Shown in pieces: positions 13,011-26,109 of a stretch of 64,000 nucleotides of DNA (position 1 is the first letter of the stretch; the number at the start of each line of letters is the position of its first letter). The position numbers and the translations under genes were made by a program. Source of the DNA: Cyanoderma ruficeps (Eukaryota; Chordata; Aves; Passeriformes; Timaliidae); NCBI GenBank assembly GCA_008694505.1, contig VZDJ01007753.1, forward strand, positions 17,271,003 through 17,335,002. Direction: 5' to 3'. The notes below the pieces were generated by a model. It did not search any database. It was not told the origin of the DNA and saw only the letters and a list, made by a program, of their open reading frames with translations.

Positions 13011-14299
13011 TGGCCCTACATTTGTTTGTGGAGACTTTCTGCAAAACCCAGGATTTTGAGTTTGTTACCATATTCATGGTGTGATCCTGCAGACAAGGGG
13101 CTGGGTACCAGATCACTCCCACTGTCTCCTCTGGAAAAGAAAGCTCTGTTGCCTTCTGTCTTGTGAGGCAGGAAATTTTTGCTCAGGTTCCTCTGTAATA
13201 CTTATCTGGACTTCTAACTTGTGAGTCCTCTACTGTTTAATTAAAAGGAAGCTGTTAGTTATAGAACAAAATTTTAAACCTTGGAATTATTTCTTTGCAG
13301 TGGTTTATTTATTTGTTAATCTAAATCAGGTGCCTGATATGCACCTTCTTGTTATTCAGCAACTTAGATGTTGCTGTAACAATGCCTTCTTGCTGTGCTG
13401 AAGACAGCAACCCATTTTGAGGTTTTATTCTTCTAAATTGTCGCGTCATCAATTCCTGATGAAAAGATAGTTGTTTACTTCTTTCACACAAAACAGAGGT
13501 GGTTACTTTATGTCTGTCAGAAACAGGTTCAGATAGGAGGGTTGCTTCTGCATTACCTTTTTGAGGACTAAGTGTGTTGCTAATCCTTTTAAAGCTCTCC
13601 GTTACTCCAGCTGACACCTTACAAAAAACATCTAATACCCATAATCACTTGAGAGACAGAGCTAAGTGAGATGCTATCAGAAATGAGCAAGGACTCGTCC
13701 ATTTTAGTTCCAGAATCAGAAAATTCTGATGTTTTTATACAAAGAAGGGATGTCTGACTGAAGAAAAACTGTTCTCACAACAGTTTAATTTTTTATACTG
13801 TTCACTTGCTAAAATATTATTGCACCTTCTGACACAATAATATATTTCAGTGCATTTAGTTCACCAAACACAAGCACCTCAGCTGCAGGTCACAGATTAA
13901 GAAGACTTGTAATGGTTTTGAACAAGAGTCCAGGAGACCACAGACTGCAGCACCTGAGGTGTTTGCAAGCAGCCAGGAAGAGCCATGGGGCTGGAAGTGC
14001 CCTCCAGCAGTCCCAGAGCCTGAGCTGCTCTGGATTAGCCAGACTCCAGTGGGACCAAGACTGAGAAAGAGAATTCATGTTAAAGAGCCCTGCCCCAGTC
14101 TACAAAGTCAGAAACGTCTCCAGAGGAACAGAAGCTGACTTGCAGTAACTTGGATTATCTCCTTTCCCAAAGTGAGGTTTGACACCACCAAAGCAGGCAA
14201 TTGGATCCTAGTTTCAGTGTGCACACACTGGGTGGGTATTCTCAAGTGATTCAACCCAGTCAAATATGCTCTACAATTTACTATAGAGCAGCAGGAATG

Positions 14300-14323
14300 C
14301 CCCCCCCAACACACACACACACA
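14300..14323. repeat. C8 run joined to an (AC)n microsatellite
   Basis: Eight C (14300-14307), then a short spacer and about eight AC units (14309-14323). Confidence 0.9.
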
Positions 14324-17089
14324 GCTGGTATAATTGGTTTTCAGCAAATTGATCTTAGTTTTAAATTAAACCAAGTTTTGCAAATATTTCTTGCCTTAAG
14401 TATTTGCTGCTGTCACTGCACTTTCTCTTCATTTCCCCACAGGCTGGGCACCTTCTTCAAGTAAGGCTCTCTTCAAGTAAGCAAGAACATTTTGGGTTGA
14501 TATGCAATTTGAGGACATCTAAAGAGCAATTTTCAACAGTCTCTAGTGTACAAACCTCCTGCTGTCTCAGGGCAGTCCCCCAACCCCTCAATCCCCCTCT
14601 TCCAGTCTATCCACCACAGAAATTAGTAAAATGCACAAACACTCCTATGACATCCTGAAAATAATAATTCCTATCTACACTGATCACACAGTTCCAAAAC
14701 AGTAATTAACATAACATTTTCTAGCAAAAAGCAAATCTTCTGGCCAACAACAGTCTTATAGCAATAGTTTCTAGGGCTGCAGCTCAGAAAAAACACACCT
14801 CATTGTATCCATTTCCCCATCAAAACTGGGGAAAATACACATTAATCACAAGAATGTACAAGAAAATGTTCAGAAAATAACACACTAAACTGCTGTGATT
14901 TTCTTGTGTTACAGCGTTTTGTGGTCAGTTGCGGCTTCTGGGTTTGGAAGACTCAAGTAGGAAGGGAAATTTATGTTACACAATATCCATGGGCAGGAAC
15001 CTAAATCACAGAACATACTCAGTGGAATTCCCCTTTCATAAATATTACCTGTTACTTATCACAATAATTCAAACGATAAACCAAAATACTAGTCTCTAAA
15101 GGTCATTTCTTGGCTGTAGTTACAATCTCAATCAAAAGACCAGAACTCTGCCAATAACTAGACAATAACTAGAGGCAAGGGAAACAACAAAGCCACATTA
15201 CTTCTGTGAATTGGCAAAAAGAGAAGCACAACATATCTTGGTTCACTTTATGCTTCTTATTTAAGAATTGCTTTTCTATAGCTCTAGAATTGGTGACTAT
15301 GTAGGAATTACAATTCAGACGAGATTTTTCTAAGCTCATCCTTATACCACAAAATTTGCAAAAATGTATTAAAACATTGGTTTTTAAATGTGGCATCTGC
15401 TTTTCAAAACCTTTGCACGTAACAAGCTAGATGACTTTTTTTCTCATGTTCAGTTTCTCATTTGATATATAACAATATAAAACCTGAACTGCAGTGTAAA
15501 GATAAAGAAGAAACTTGATAAAACATGGTAGGAATTTAAATGAGCTCATTACACAAATCATTGTAGGTTTACAGAGGCCAGTCTTTTGTTTAAAGGAAAG
15601 GAGATTCAGATTTGCTGTTATAGCAGCGTACACAGCTATTAGACAAATTGTAATTGTGCAAAAAGCTGTAATGAAAGCCCTCAGCCTTCATCTCCAGAGG
15701 TACAGCAACCCCACACTGAAGCTAAAAGCTTCTGCAGCCCAAAGCAGCCCTCTCTGGCTGGCAGGCACTCACAAAAGCTGATCCTTGCTGTTCCTCCTGG
15801 GAAGCCAGTGGATCTCTCCAGCACCCGAAGAGACTCTGAGACCATTGCTAGAAGCATTTCTGAGCTTTACAGCCTCTAATTTATCTGTATGAACACATAA
15901 CCCTGTCTCCATGCAGCCAGCCACACACATGTGAACACTGCAGCAATTCCTGCTCCGACTGCGGGAGCCAGTTTGGTGCTCCTGGCATAAACAGGCTGAA
16001 TTTATGAGCTAACTGCTAAAACAGGTGCAGGAGGCTTCTGTGAATTGGGGGTATGTCACAATGGTATTTTTATTCATGCTCATTTAAAAGCCATCATTAA
16101 TGTGGGACTCTGAGCATTGTAGGTGTCAGACTTTCCCACCCCCAGTGGACCTTTCCCTCATTCCTTCTCACGTCATGGAAACAAGGGACAAAAATCATTC
16201 ACCCACCAAGCCCACCAAATTTGACACAGCACAGAGCTGTCTTCAAGCTTGTAATTTCCTGCACTCTCCTGCAACCAAACAATTCTTATTTATAACAGAT
16301 GTTAATTATTGTTTCCTTATCATCTGGGTTACATGCAATCATGATTTGTGCATATGTAAGACTCATGGTGGTATCTCTTTCTTTGTTCGTTAGTGACTAA
16401 TTTAAAATGTTTCATTAAGCCTGAAACAAAAGAACTGAGGCAGGAGGTTAAAGCATCACTGCAGGATTTCTCGACTCTTTGACTACTACTGGTATTTGAA
16501 AAGGACTGAAAATCCTTTGGATGTTGCAGATGTAATCAGACAGCCCAGCCTCTTCCCCACACTGAATTTACAACTTCAAGTTGTAGCCTTTACAGTCTGA
16601 CATCCCTTCAATCCCTTTGCATAACAGAACTGTCATGTACAGTTCACGCTCTTCAATAGCAAGCCATGTATTCCCACTTAATATAACAAAATTATACTGT
16701 GTTATCTTCTGGCTCAGCAGGGCCACACGTTGCCTAAGCCAAAATTAACACTGAGGCTAGACAGGATTTGCTGAAAAGGAACAACATTGCTTTGGCATCT
16801 TACAGCCTTCAAAAATCCAGATTGTTTCAGACGCCATCTTCCAGGAGTCCTGGAGCCATGGCTCTAGTGTTATCTATCCAAGGTGCTTCAACTTCATGTT
16901 CTACTAATTAAAGCTTTTCTACAGCTTTAATTGTGTTTCTAGAAACCTCCATATTCTGTGCAAGTGCATTTGTGTGAATACAGGTGCACAGAAAGATGGC
17001 AGGAGATCCTCTCTGTTGCTGAGTGTCTTGCTGCATATTAAGCAACCTTTTCTTTTGGGGAAGGGGTGGGCAAGGAGGCATGCAAAAGG

Positions 17090-17250
17090 GAAAAGAGACC
17101 TCTCTTTTCTCATTATTATTTTTCTTTCCAATTGGCCTCTTTCACAAAATGCAGTAGGACAATAATGAAAGAATATAAATATTTATGCAATTGGAAAGCT
17201 CTAATTAGTGTTTCTTTAAGGGAAGCAAGATGTGAAAACTCCTGTCTGCT
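17090..17250. other. Candidate conserved non-coding element
   Basis: An AT-rich, repeat-free stretch with a perfect homeodomain palindrome CTAATTAG (17201-17208) and nearby ATGCAAT and CCAATTGG words. It is not coding. The regulatory reading is inference from motif texture only. Confidence 0.25.
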
Positions 17251-18013
17251 GCTTTGCCAACAGCATTGAAGTTGATCTCCAATATAGGTGTTTTACACCA
17301 AGTGTTATAAGCAGCAGCAAATGCTGTTGATTTCTACTAGTGGCCCAGAGGAACCAGTCCTGCTGAAGGGCCTGGCCTCAAAGATGACCTTGATCTATCA
17401 CCAGCCCTAACTACTGAGCTCAGAGTGGAACAGTTGAATGCTGAAGCCAGCAATGGGCACTGCAGCTGAGGAAATCAAAGTGCTTTATTAGTTTCCTGTC
17501 CTTGTTAATTTTAAATCAACAGAGGAAGGGAATTTATGCTCCCACTACAGGCCAAGAGATGCAGTTCTCACAGCATCAAGTGTTATTTTTATTAGCATGA
17601 TTAAAAGGCATTTTCTATATAAAAAGAAATTGAATATTCAGAGTTTATTCTGGAAGAATACATGCTCTAAGAGCCTTCAGAAATGCCTTGACAACTTACT
17701 GAACCAAGTTTCCTTAAAAAGTACTTCCTTGTTCTTACTATAATTCCTACACCATGATATGAATTCCATGAAGGTGGACTTCTCAACTCCCACACCTTTG
17801 TTCCATACCTCTTTCTCAGCCAGATGTCAGATTTCTGTGGAGGCATGGGCCCCTGTAGGATGTTGCTTGCAAGTGATAAAAAATCAACTCCGGTGGTCCT
17901 TATACAGTACAAAATCTATTTAAATATTAAACATTGTCAAGGCTTTCCCACTTTCAGGACAACATATAAAAGTAATTTTTCTGTGAATAACCTGTGTCTG
18001 AAGTCACAGTTAG

Positions 18014-18026
18014 ACACACACACACA
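18014..18026. repeat. (AC)n microsatellite
   Basis: About six AC units followed by five A. Confidence 0.85.
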
Positions 18027-18302
18027 AAAATTCATACAAGCACAATACTGAGGATTATTTTTTCCCCCGAAGGCAGAAAAAAACCAAGGAGGGAAGCTGG
18101 CAGGTGCTGTTATGACTGGCAATTGCTATGTTGCAGCATTAATCTAAGTAGTCACTGCTCCACCCTTTTCTTAGTCTTTAGAAAAAGGAGCACAATGACT
18201 AATAGTTGCTTTTTAAAAACTTGAGGGGCAATTCAGGCACAACCATGGCAAATGCTGTATGTAGTGATGCAGCTCTCAGCATCCCTGCAGTAGCTGCCAC
18301 TT

Positions 18303-18440
18303 GCTATTACAGTGGGGCACAGAGATGTGAAGTGCTTTACTTACCTTCACAGAGGGAATCAGTGTCACAAGTAAGAATAAAAAACCAGGAATACAGGCCT
18401 ATACATGTAACCACAGAGAATTTATTTCTTTCCTGCATCT
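18303..18440 (+). mobile_element. Degraded MIR-like SINE
   Basis: The order of words follows the MIR core: an acag/ggcacagagatgtgaagtgct stretch, then ttcacagag, then caagtaagaataaa, then accaggaatacaggcc. This parallels the family's GAGGCACAGAG, AAGTGACTTGCC, GTCACACAG, AGTAAG and CCAGG blocks, with a deletion near the start. MIRs are ancient amniote SINEs and survive in birds only as diverged copies. Identification is by eye, and exact ends are uncertain. Confidence 0.5.
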
Positions 18441-18615
18441 CCACTGTGCTTTCAGACTCAAAAGTCCTTTTATTTCACCACTAACAGCTACCTGCTAACA
18501 GTGACACCACTTAAATAGCAAATGATTAAAAAATATTCTCACTGACTCATTTTCCTTAATGAGACAATCAGTCTTGTTCAGAGCAATAGGCCCAAGCTAA
18601 TAAACACACACTTAC

Positions 18616-18842
18616 TGGCTGCAACCAAATAATGGCAAACATCATGAATAGCTATATTTTCTTCCAGATCCTTCTTACTAATACAAAAGCAGTTGTCATG
18701 TCTCTTGACGAGGCCTGCCTCCGTCACCGTGTTGTGCTGCATGACGCACATTGATATCCTGTTCTCATTGCCCTCATTAGGATGCTCGCAGGTAAGCCTG
18801 GCTGCCGACTCCGTCAGCCCTTACAGCAACTGCAGGGAATAA
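18616..18842. other. CpG-dense segment with splice-like borders (candidate exon or regulatory element)
   Basis: About eight CpG dinucleotides occur between 18708 and 18844 in otherwise CpG-poor DNA. On the plus strand a pyrimidine-rich acceptor ends at 18667 and a strong donor (CAG|GTAAGC) follows 18791. They bound 124 bp with one fully open frame of 41 codons. On the minus strand an acceptor (ending at 18830) and a donor (A|GTAAGT, at 18610-18615) bound 214 bp. A frame of about 68 codons is open there, but a stop lies just inside the acceptor, so on this strand it could only be a first coding or UTR exon. The minus-strand peptide is polar and protein-like, but I do not recognise it. The strand cannot be decided. 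A CpG-rich enhancer is an equally good explanation. Confidence 0.35.
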
Positions 18843-18844
18843 AC

Positions 18845-20920
18845 GTTCTGAGTGGTTTTTCAGCTTTCTGAAAATGCTTCTTAATCTACATGACCTACCA
18901 TGCAGTGGAAACTGCATTTATGCAGAAGGAAAATTTAACTCCACCTCAGTAAGCAATTTCATGACAGCAAAGAGGCATCCCTCAGAGAGCAACAAAGTCA
19001 TTAAGCAGTTCAGATTTCAACACAAAATTACAATTCATCACGCTGTTTTCTTGGAGGTAGGGTTTAAATACCAATATGGTTGTTAGATAACGATGAGAGG
19101 ATATTCACCTTTCTATGACATTTGAAATACACAAGACTGTGTGTGGCAGCTGGGAACTACATCTTAAACTCTTGAGAGAAAACAATGAAGTCCTGAGACC
19201 AATTTGTCTGGATTCAATGGACTGAATTCAAACCATCAGCTATTCTGAGCAGGACTCTTTTATAACCCTTGATAATAATAGTTTATCCAGCAAACTAGAC
19301 TAGCTATATGAGAACAGACATTTAGGTTTCATCCTGATGGTAATTCTGAGAGCCAGGAGAAATGACACGATAAGTACTTGTGTGTTTGCAGATTACATGT
19401 CCCCAGGGCCTGGCAGTGGTAGCACATGGACTGAGAAAATGGGTATCACTGTACTTTGACCTTTGCTGCCATGAGCAGTTGAACTGAAATAATTCCAGAA
19501 TTACAGACAATTCATGACCACATGCATTATTTCTTCCAATAGGAAGCATTTGTTCGACATAAGGCAGATGGGTTTGTTCTGTAATTTGTCACACAGAAGA
19601 GGAAATCCCTAATTTATCAATTTTCAGTTTTCCACTATCCCCACCCCTCGGGCTTCCTCATTAAGACGAAGGTGCTGAATCTCTGCTACAGGTGGAGAAA
19701 GCTGCATGAGCTTTTCTGCTTTTCAGATAATCAAGGCTATTGAATTGCCTAAATAAAGCAGCATTAACAATACAGTAGCAGAGCACTTTACTGCTGCAGA
19801 AACCAAAACCCTTAATGAAGATGTAGGTTACAAAATTCCTGCCTCCATATGAGGCTGGGAATAAATTAACATATTCTGATCAAATGCTCTTGTGGGTTTT
19901 GGCTGACTTTCAACCTAAAATTCAAAAAATTGTAGCTCACAGCTACAACTTTAATGAGGTGACCTTAAAATTTTGCCTTTTTTGATCTCTAAGTAAAAGG
20001 GGTCTTCTTTCTTCATTTAGTCATGTGAAGGGAATGCAATGTATGCGTGAAATCTGAATTACCTAGCAATCTCCTGGTCATAAGCTCAGGCATCTCTGAT
20101 GCCCCAACAACATTGCATATCAATGACATTTAGAGTTAGTCACAAACCAGCAGCATAAAGATGACCCACTGGCTCATGAGAAGGAGGACTGGAGTTGCAA
20201 GAACAATCCTGACTCTGTGGGTTAGAATCTCTGAACCACTGAACTGCCCAAGTTGGAAGGGATCTGGAAATAGCATCCATTTCATTCTGGAGGTTTCAAA
20301 GAACAATGTAGACAAGCTTCTGCTGAAATTTCCTGAGCTGATTTCATTTTGGAGTTTGGTATATCTTGGAGACTTTTCCTCAGTTTCCTACATTCCAGGA
20401 AAAGGAAGCAAAATGAAGCAACGGAGTGGTAACAAGAAAGTATAAACAGAGAGATGGTCCTGAAGAGACTGACTGAAGGAGAACAGCATCAATGGCTACA
20501 TTTCCTTGAACTGCTCCTTGAGCCAAGGAATAGTTTTTGCTCTGTGGTTTTGCTGTGCTTAGCACATCAGGCTCCTAGTCCACTACTGCTCTCCTCAGCA
20601 GATACTCAAGCTCAAATTTCATGCAGAAGACACACGATCCTGATTTTCCCTTTTTCTACTCCCACAGTCCTCACCTTTATATCTCCTATCCCATAACAGT
20701 TGTACTGCTTCCTTACCACATTCTTTGCTTATGTGTTTTACACACATCTCCCTACCCTTCAAACCCTTGCTCCTTGGAATCAATCAGGTCTCTAACTCAT
20801 GGATTTGTGTGGAGTTCTCAGTACAGCAAAGCCACAAGTGTTAATTAGGATCTTTAAAGGCTAACATAACTTTTATCCCTGTTGTTACTACTAATAGGAA
20901 CAAAATGTAATGGATTCTTT
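18845..20920. other. Non-coding unique DNA, no gene seen
   Basis: Only short overlapping frames are present. A possible CR1 end near 20.23 kb is listed separately. Nothing else was recognised. Confidence 0.65.
20223..20285 (-). mobile_element. Possible CR1 LINE 3' remnant
   Basis: The words agaatctctgaac and aagttggaagggatct resemble the reverse complement of a CR1 3' end, whose consensus in this orientation contains a block like GGTTGGAAGGGACCT. The match is short and diverged, so this is tentative. Confidence 0.3.
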
Positions 20921-20923
20921 CCT

Positions 20924-21002
20924 CAGTTGTCCCACTGACAAGTCACTTACACATTACTTCTGCTAATTACAAAATAAGGAAAATAGTTCTGCCTCATCAT
21001 TA
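20924..21002 (-). mobile_element. Degraded MIR-like SINE
   Basis: In this orientation MIR reads GGGCAAGTCACTTAAC, then CTGTAAAATGGGG, then CTGCCTCAT-like words. Here gacaagtcacttacac, a caaaataaggaaaat stretch and ctgcctcat follow in the same order and spacing, with a short deletion. It is ancient and diverged, and its ends are approximate. Confidence 0.5.
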
Positions 21003-24000
21003 CAAAACACTTCTCTTCTACCAAAATCTACAAAGGGGAAAACAGCTGTTTTACAGATCAGTGATAAAATAAAGGAGGATGAAGAGATAAGAAAACTGTT
21101 CTCCCTTGGTTTACACACCTTTGTCATTAGAAGAAACTTCCCAATACCTGGTTTTAAGCATAGGCCTGCAGTCATACCTGTACAAAGAGCTACTCTGGCA
21201 GAGGTCCTTCAGAGTCTCCCACTCTTTACACATACTGATGAAAAAAGATGGAATTACGGTTGGTTTGAGTGATAATGGCAAGTGCGACTGAACACTAATT
21301 TTATAATGAAATTTTAAATAATAGAATTACAGTATATTGGAAAAATGCCTTAAAAAACCAAAGCACACAGTGTATAACATCCATATCTTGAACCAATTCC
21401 TCCCAAGCATATTTTAAAAAAAGGAAGTCTTATGTGATAGATTGGCAAGTTCTGCAGTTACACCTGGAAATGAGCAGGCAGTGCTCACCCCAGAGAAGCA
21501 GCACAGTAGCTAATTCTCAGAAGGTATCATCCAAAGTGTTCTAACAGCAAGATGCCCTGGGTTCTGGTGGCCTCCCAGGGGAACGGCAAAATTCCAGATG
21601 TGATGCATTCTGGATGAGACCACTTAAAACAAAGCCAAACAAGACTGCAAGGAACAAAATGGATGCACTTGAGGGGAGTTGGTAAAATGCCTTAGTGGAT
21701 TTGTCTAATTTTTAGCCTCTGCAGTTCCTGAGCCATTGCGTGACTATAGAGAAGCTTTACTTTTCATGTCCTGCAGCATTTTGTATAGTACAAAAAGTCA
21801 GAGCATGTCTGATTAGAGTGGCTCAAGGCATACATTAATAAATGCTCCCACAGCAGACCAGTACTTCTTTTTACATCAACCTATCACCATAAAAGTGATC
21901 TGGGAAAGACCTGGCATGCTCTGACATACTGCTGAGTAGCTTTTATTCTAGCCAAATGGAGAATGTGAGAACAAAAGCAATATAATTTTTAAAAAGAGAA
22001 TGAGAGAGAGCTCAGAATACACAGATAGACAGCCACTCTGTTGGCAGATGATGGTAATGAACAGTGAAGCATCAGAGTTTGTAATTTCCCTTTCAATTAG
22101 CAAAGGGAACAATTGCCATCCAAGTGACTCTCCAATCCCAGTCTCATTTCCTGTGGCCTGAGCTGTAAGTTGTTTCACTGAAGAACAAATACTTGTATGT
22201 AAATAAGGTATCTGAATGCTTGGTCAGGGGATAACTTCACAGTACTCAAAGCAAAATATGTGATGAAACATATGGTACCTGAGATAAGTGAAAGCTCCTA
22301 AACTTGCATAAAAGCAATGTTGATGGCCAGCGGCCAGAAAAGTGGGAGTCCTGTATCTTTTGTAACTATTGCACAAAATATTATGGAAGTAATTTTATTA
22401 CTGACAGTAACAAACATACATATAAGCAAAAAAACCAGCCAAAAAACCCATACATCAAACCCTGAACACCTCACTTCCATTTACAGATCCCAGGCTGAAT
22501 ACAAGAATCTGACAGGTACATGCTGTCATTTTTATTGTTTATTTTAACATATGGAAGGAGCAGATCTGAAGGCACTTATGCAAGATGTTGACTAATACAG
22601 GCTCTAGGATCTACCCTAGGCCCAGACTGACAACTATTATAATCTAGAGCTTGGTCCCCTGTTCTTTCATTTCCCTTTGCTGTTACTGAGTTGTGCTGGC
22701 TCTTAGATAAAATGGATTCCAAGCCAACATTTCCATTTCCTCTTTAACAAACTTATTCATGCAACCTTGTCATCTTTGACCGCTCATTGCTCTTCTGCAA
22801 CACTTACTACTGCCAGCTGGGTTGCTCCCTGCATCTTAGCAGTGACCACCTGAGGTAATGGGTATCTTTCTGACTCAGGCTGTACAAAACAAGCTGTCAC
22901 AGTCCCCTGGGGCACAGTGAAGGAATACACCTTAGATGATGGAGGGCAGTGAATGAATGGTGGAATGAAACACCCCCTGGCTTTTCCATGGCAGCCTTCC
23001 CCACAAGCCCCCATAAAAGGGATGGAGAGACACACAAACTGCGAACACAAACTTTTAAGAGTGGTAATATGGGACCACATTGCTGGATGACAACATCTAA
23101 TGTACTTCTGCATTAGAACATGGCAAGTAAATGCTTATAAATGTACCCAGTTATAGAGATAAGTATTTAAAGAAATCGGGAGGAATCCATGAGCTTACAT
23201 TTGAAGCCTCACTAAACTTTGTCTGCTCCCCATCATTTAACTTGTGTTTTGTCTTAACACTGAAATATGGATGGGATTTATGTGTTATGAACAAAATTTA
23301 ATCCCAGCCACCCCATCTTCCAACTGCTTGCAAAACAACGAGTATCTGAATGGACCACTAACAGCTGCCCAGCTCCAAGCCCACATTGCTGGGAGGGAGC
23401 TCACTTCTTCTTCTTCCTTCAGAAGAACCTTTCAGATAAATGTGAAAATACACCACCTCCATTTTTATTTTCAACTCAGAATTACAAACTAGTATATGGA
23501 ACAACATCAGACATGTCTTGTTGTTAATGGTTCAGATGGCAGAGCATCAAATATGAGGTGAAATACTTGATTCTTTATAAAGCGGTGATCAGCTCTTCCA
23601 GCAACTGTTGGTACCATTAAGAGGAGAACTTTTCTGCTTCCTAACTGCTAGATAGCTGGATATGATAAACAAAGACTATGATAGACCTCACTGAGTAACA
23701 TTAGCAAATATGTGAATTTTCATCTGTATTTAAACCTGAAAGTGAACTGAAACATTGCTATTACCAGGAATATAAAAAGCCCAGATGTGATGATAATACC
23801 CCAGACTTAGCAAAAGGAAACAGGGGCAGAAGGATTATTTTATTTACATGGAAAGTGGACATTATACTTTTTGACACTGGCTGTGAACCATGTGAAAACA
23901 ATAATAACTGGATAAGTAGTGATTTGAAGCAAGACTGCTTCATTAAAGGCTGAGCAAGTGATGGATTTTATTGCTAAAAAGATGGAAGGTTCTTAGTGAA

Positions 24001-26105
24001 TTGTTAAAATGGTATTACAAAAATTGTTTAGAGGTCCACACCCTTGAGATGCAAAGTCATAACTTCTACATACCAATGCATCTCAAGGGCGTGCATAGAT
24101 GTGCACAGAGTACTTTTAATATCATGGTGGTTTGCTGTGGTGAACACAGAGTGTAGGGCCACTGAGAAGCAATAAAAGCCTATTCAGTACCTTGTGTGAA
24201 ACACATCTTTACAGTCATGCCTACATGGATGTCACTTTAAATAAACAAGTTTGATTTCAGTCTTGGAATGGGATTACACACCACAAAATTGTGCAGTCCT
24301 GATATGCTGCATGGCACCAGGAAGCTTTCTAGTGTTAACTCACTTTCTTTTCCATCTCCCATCTCTAGAGCAAAATGCTGATAGGCCTTCCTTGCTGATG
24401 GGACCTTCCTCATGATCCTTAAGAACAGAAAAGAATACATAGATGTATAAAATTCAAAGAAAAGAAGCCTCTAGGGAAAAAAAAAAGGTGCATTTATGGC
24501 CTGACTGATTGAGAGAAGTTCGCACTCAGTGCCAGGCATCTGGTTTCAGCTGCTAGCCTGTGTCCCCAAAGGGATTGGTCACAAATGCCAGATGCAAGAC
24601 ATCAAACTACTTCTTGTGGATGCAAGCTATTTTTAGTAGCACTTTCAAGTTCAAGAACAGTGATATGATTCTGAATCTATCTCCATGTTTGGTACTCTGA
24701 CTGTCAGCTTCTGCAGGGTGGTGAAATATGGAGGGGCCTAAACATGCTGACATCTCTGCCACCCTTTGAAGTGATCACAGTCAAGTAAAAAAGGAAGGGT
24801 AGCCTGGGGAAAGCTGGTATCCATCTGGTGGTATTGTCAGCAAAACTGTGAATTTATTTCCCCATTGAAGTCCTTGGTTTTGCATGACCCCAAATTGTTT
24901 TTTTTCCCCTAAAAACCAAGTTTTATTCCAGCTTCATTTTTTTTGTCAGCTCCACCGTTAGAAGTCTCCCATTCCACAAGGAGATTCCCTGACTGGCTGC
25001 ACTACCAGCGAGTGAGGACAGGATATTGTCTTTCTTCAGATCTTATCAAATGCGTTACAATTATTATAGAGGTATGCCATCTGAGTAGTTATGCAAATAA
25101 ACCTCTCCTCGAGGGAGTATTTTCAGACTCAATTGTTCCTGAGGAAGTAATGCTCATGTGGTAATATGGTCTATTGATGGGCCTCTGTGTGTATTCCAGA
25201 CCTCTTCAATCAGCTGGCCACTTTGAATCCAGCTAAACAGACCCACGAGAGCCCAAAAATGCCAAGCTTATAGACGTGTTTGGAAAACACAAGTAACCAG
25301 GTGCAAGGGAAACTCCATTAGTTGCACACTGATGGAAAGGCAGGGAGAAAATGGACAACTAAGTATCATCAGATAATTATCATCAACACAGACTTTGGGG
25401 GTCTTGCCTCATATAACTATTTCTTAGTTATTCTCTTTAAGAAGGATCAAAATTTCAAGTACTATGGCAAAATTGAACCACAACCATACACTGCAGCTAT
25501 TCAACCCAATGGTAAGTGATATTCCTACTCCTTTTTCCCTACCATAGTAAGGTGGTGATTTCCTACTACTCACATAGTATTCCCCATATTCTGAGCCTTA
25601 GGAGCTCCATCTCACCAAAGACACAGTAATTATAAAAATCTAGTCAAGAATAAAATTAGATCAGACCTGTGCAACCTCTAAAAGCCAACACCTTGAAAAA
25701 AGTCAGGAAAATATTCTAGCAAAGGAAACCTGTAATGTCAAGGATAATACAAGCAATCTTTGCTGCTTATTTTTCTTCTGTCCTAAATGTGGAAGATTAT
25801 TAAAAAAAACCAGTGCCATCTGCCAAAGCCAGTCCTAACCTCCCAAGACAACACCTTGTGGTCAACAGCTTGTCAGTGAAGAGGGAGTAATTTGCAACAG
25901 CAATCAGTACCAGGAGGCTCTCCACAGGGGAAAATACATTACCCAGGCAAAGGCCCAGAGTGGTAGCTGTCTGCAGACAGAGATTACAGGAAGCAGGGAC
26001 TGCTCTGCCTGCCTGGCACCTTCATGTAGCACCTTCTGACAGCAGAGTTATTCCTGCCAAGCTCTTCAGAAACAGGGTACCAGAAGTTTGGAGAGCAAGG
26101 TTACA
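21003..26105. other. Non-coding unique DNA, no gene seen
   Basis: No supported gene. It contains the perfect inverted repeat at 24.04 kb and an octamer ATGCAAAT (25091-25098) within a repeat-free stretch. The frames present are short and unrecognised. Confidence 0.65.
24041..24089. repeat. Perfect 13-bp inverted repeat with 23-nt loop
   Basis: The arms cccttgagatgca (24041-24053) and tgcatctcaaggg (24077-24089) are exact reverse complements. Pairing does not extend clearly beyond them. It could be a chance hairpin, a structured RNA element or the remains of a miniature inverted-repeat transposon. No target duplication was found. Confidence 0.8.
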
Positions 26106-26109
26106 AAAG

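Larger units (their letters stand above)
10736..18300. other. Non-coding unique DNA, no gene seen
   Basis: No supported gene. It contains CA microsatellites, a conserved-looking AT-rich block at 11.2-11.8 kb, and GC-richer patches near 12.5-13.0 and 13.9-14.1 kb. In the GC-richer patches longer open frames simply reflect fewer stop codons. A 148-codon frame at 12613-13059 overlaps other frames on both strands and has no recognisable domain. Confidence 0.7.

Noticed and set aside
12613..13059. 148-codon plus-strand frame in the GC-richer block
   Set aside because: Fewer stops follow from local GC. Several frames on both strands overlap it, and the Cys/Ser/Pro-rich translation resembles no family.
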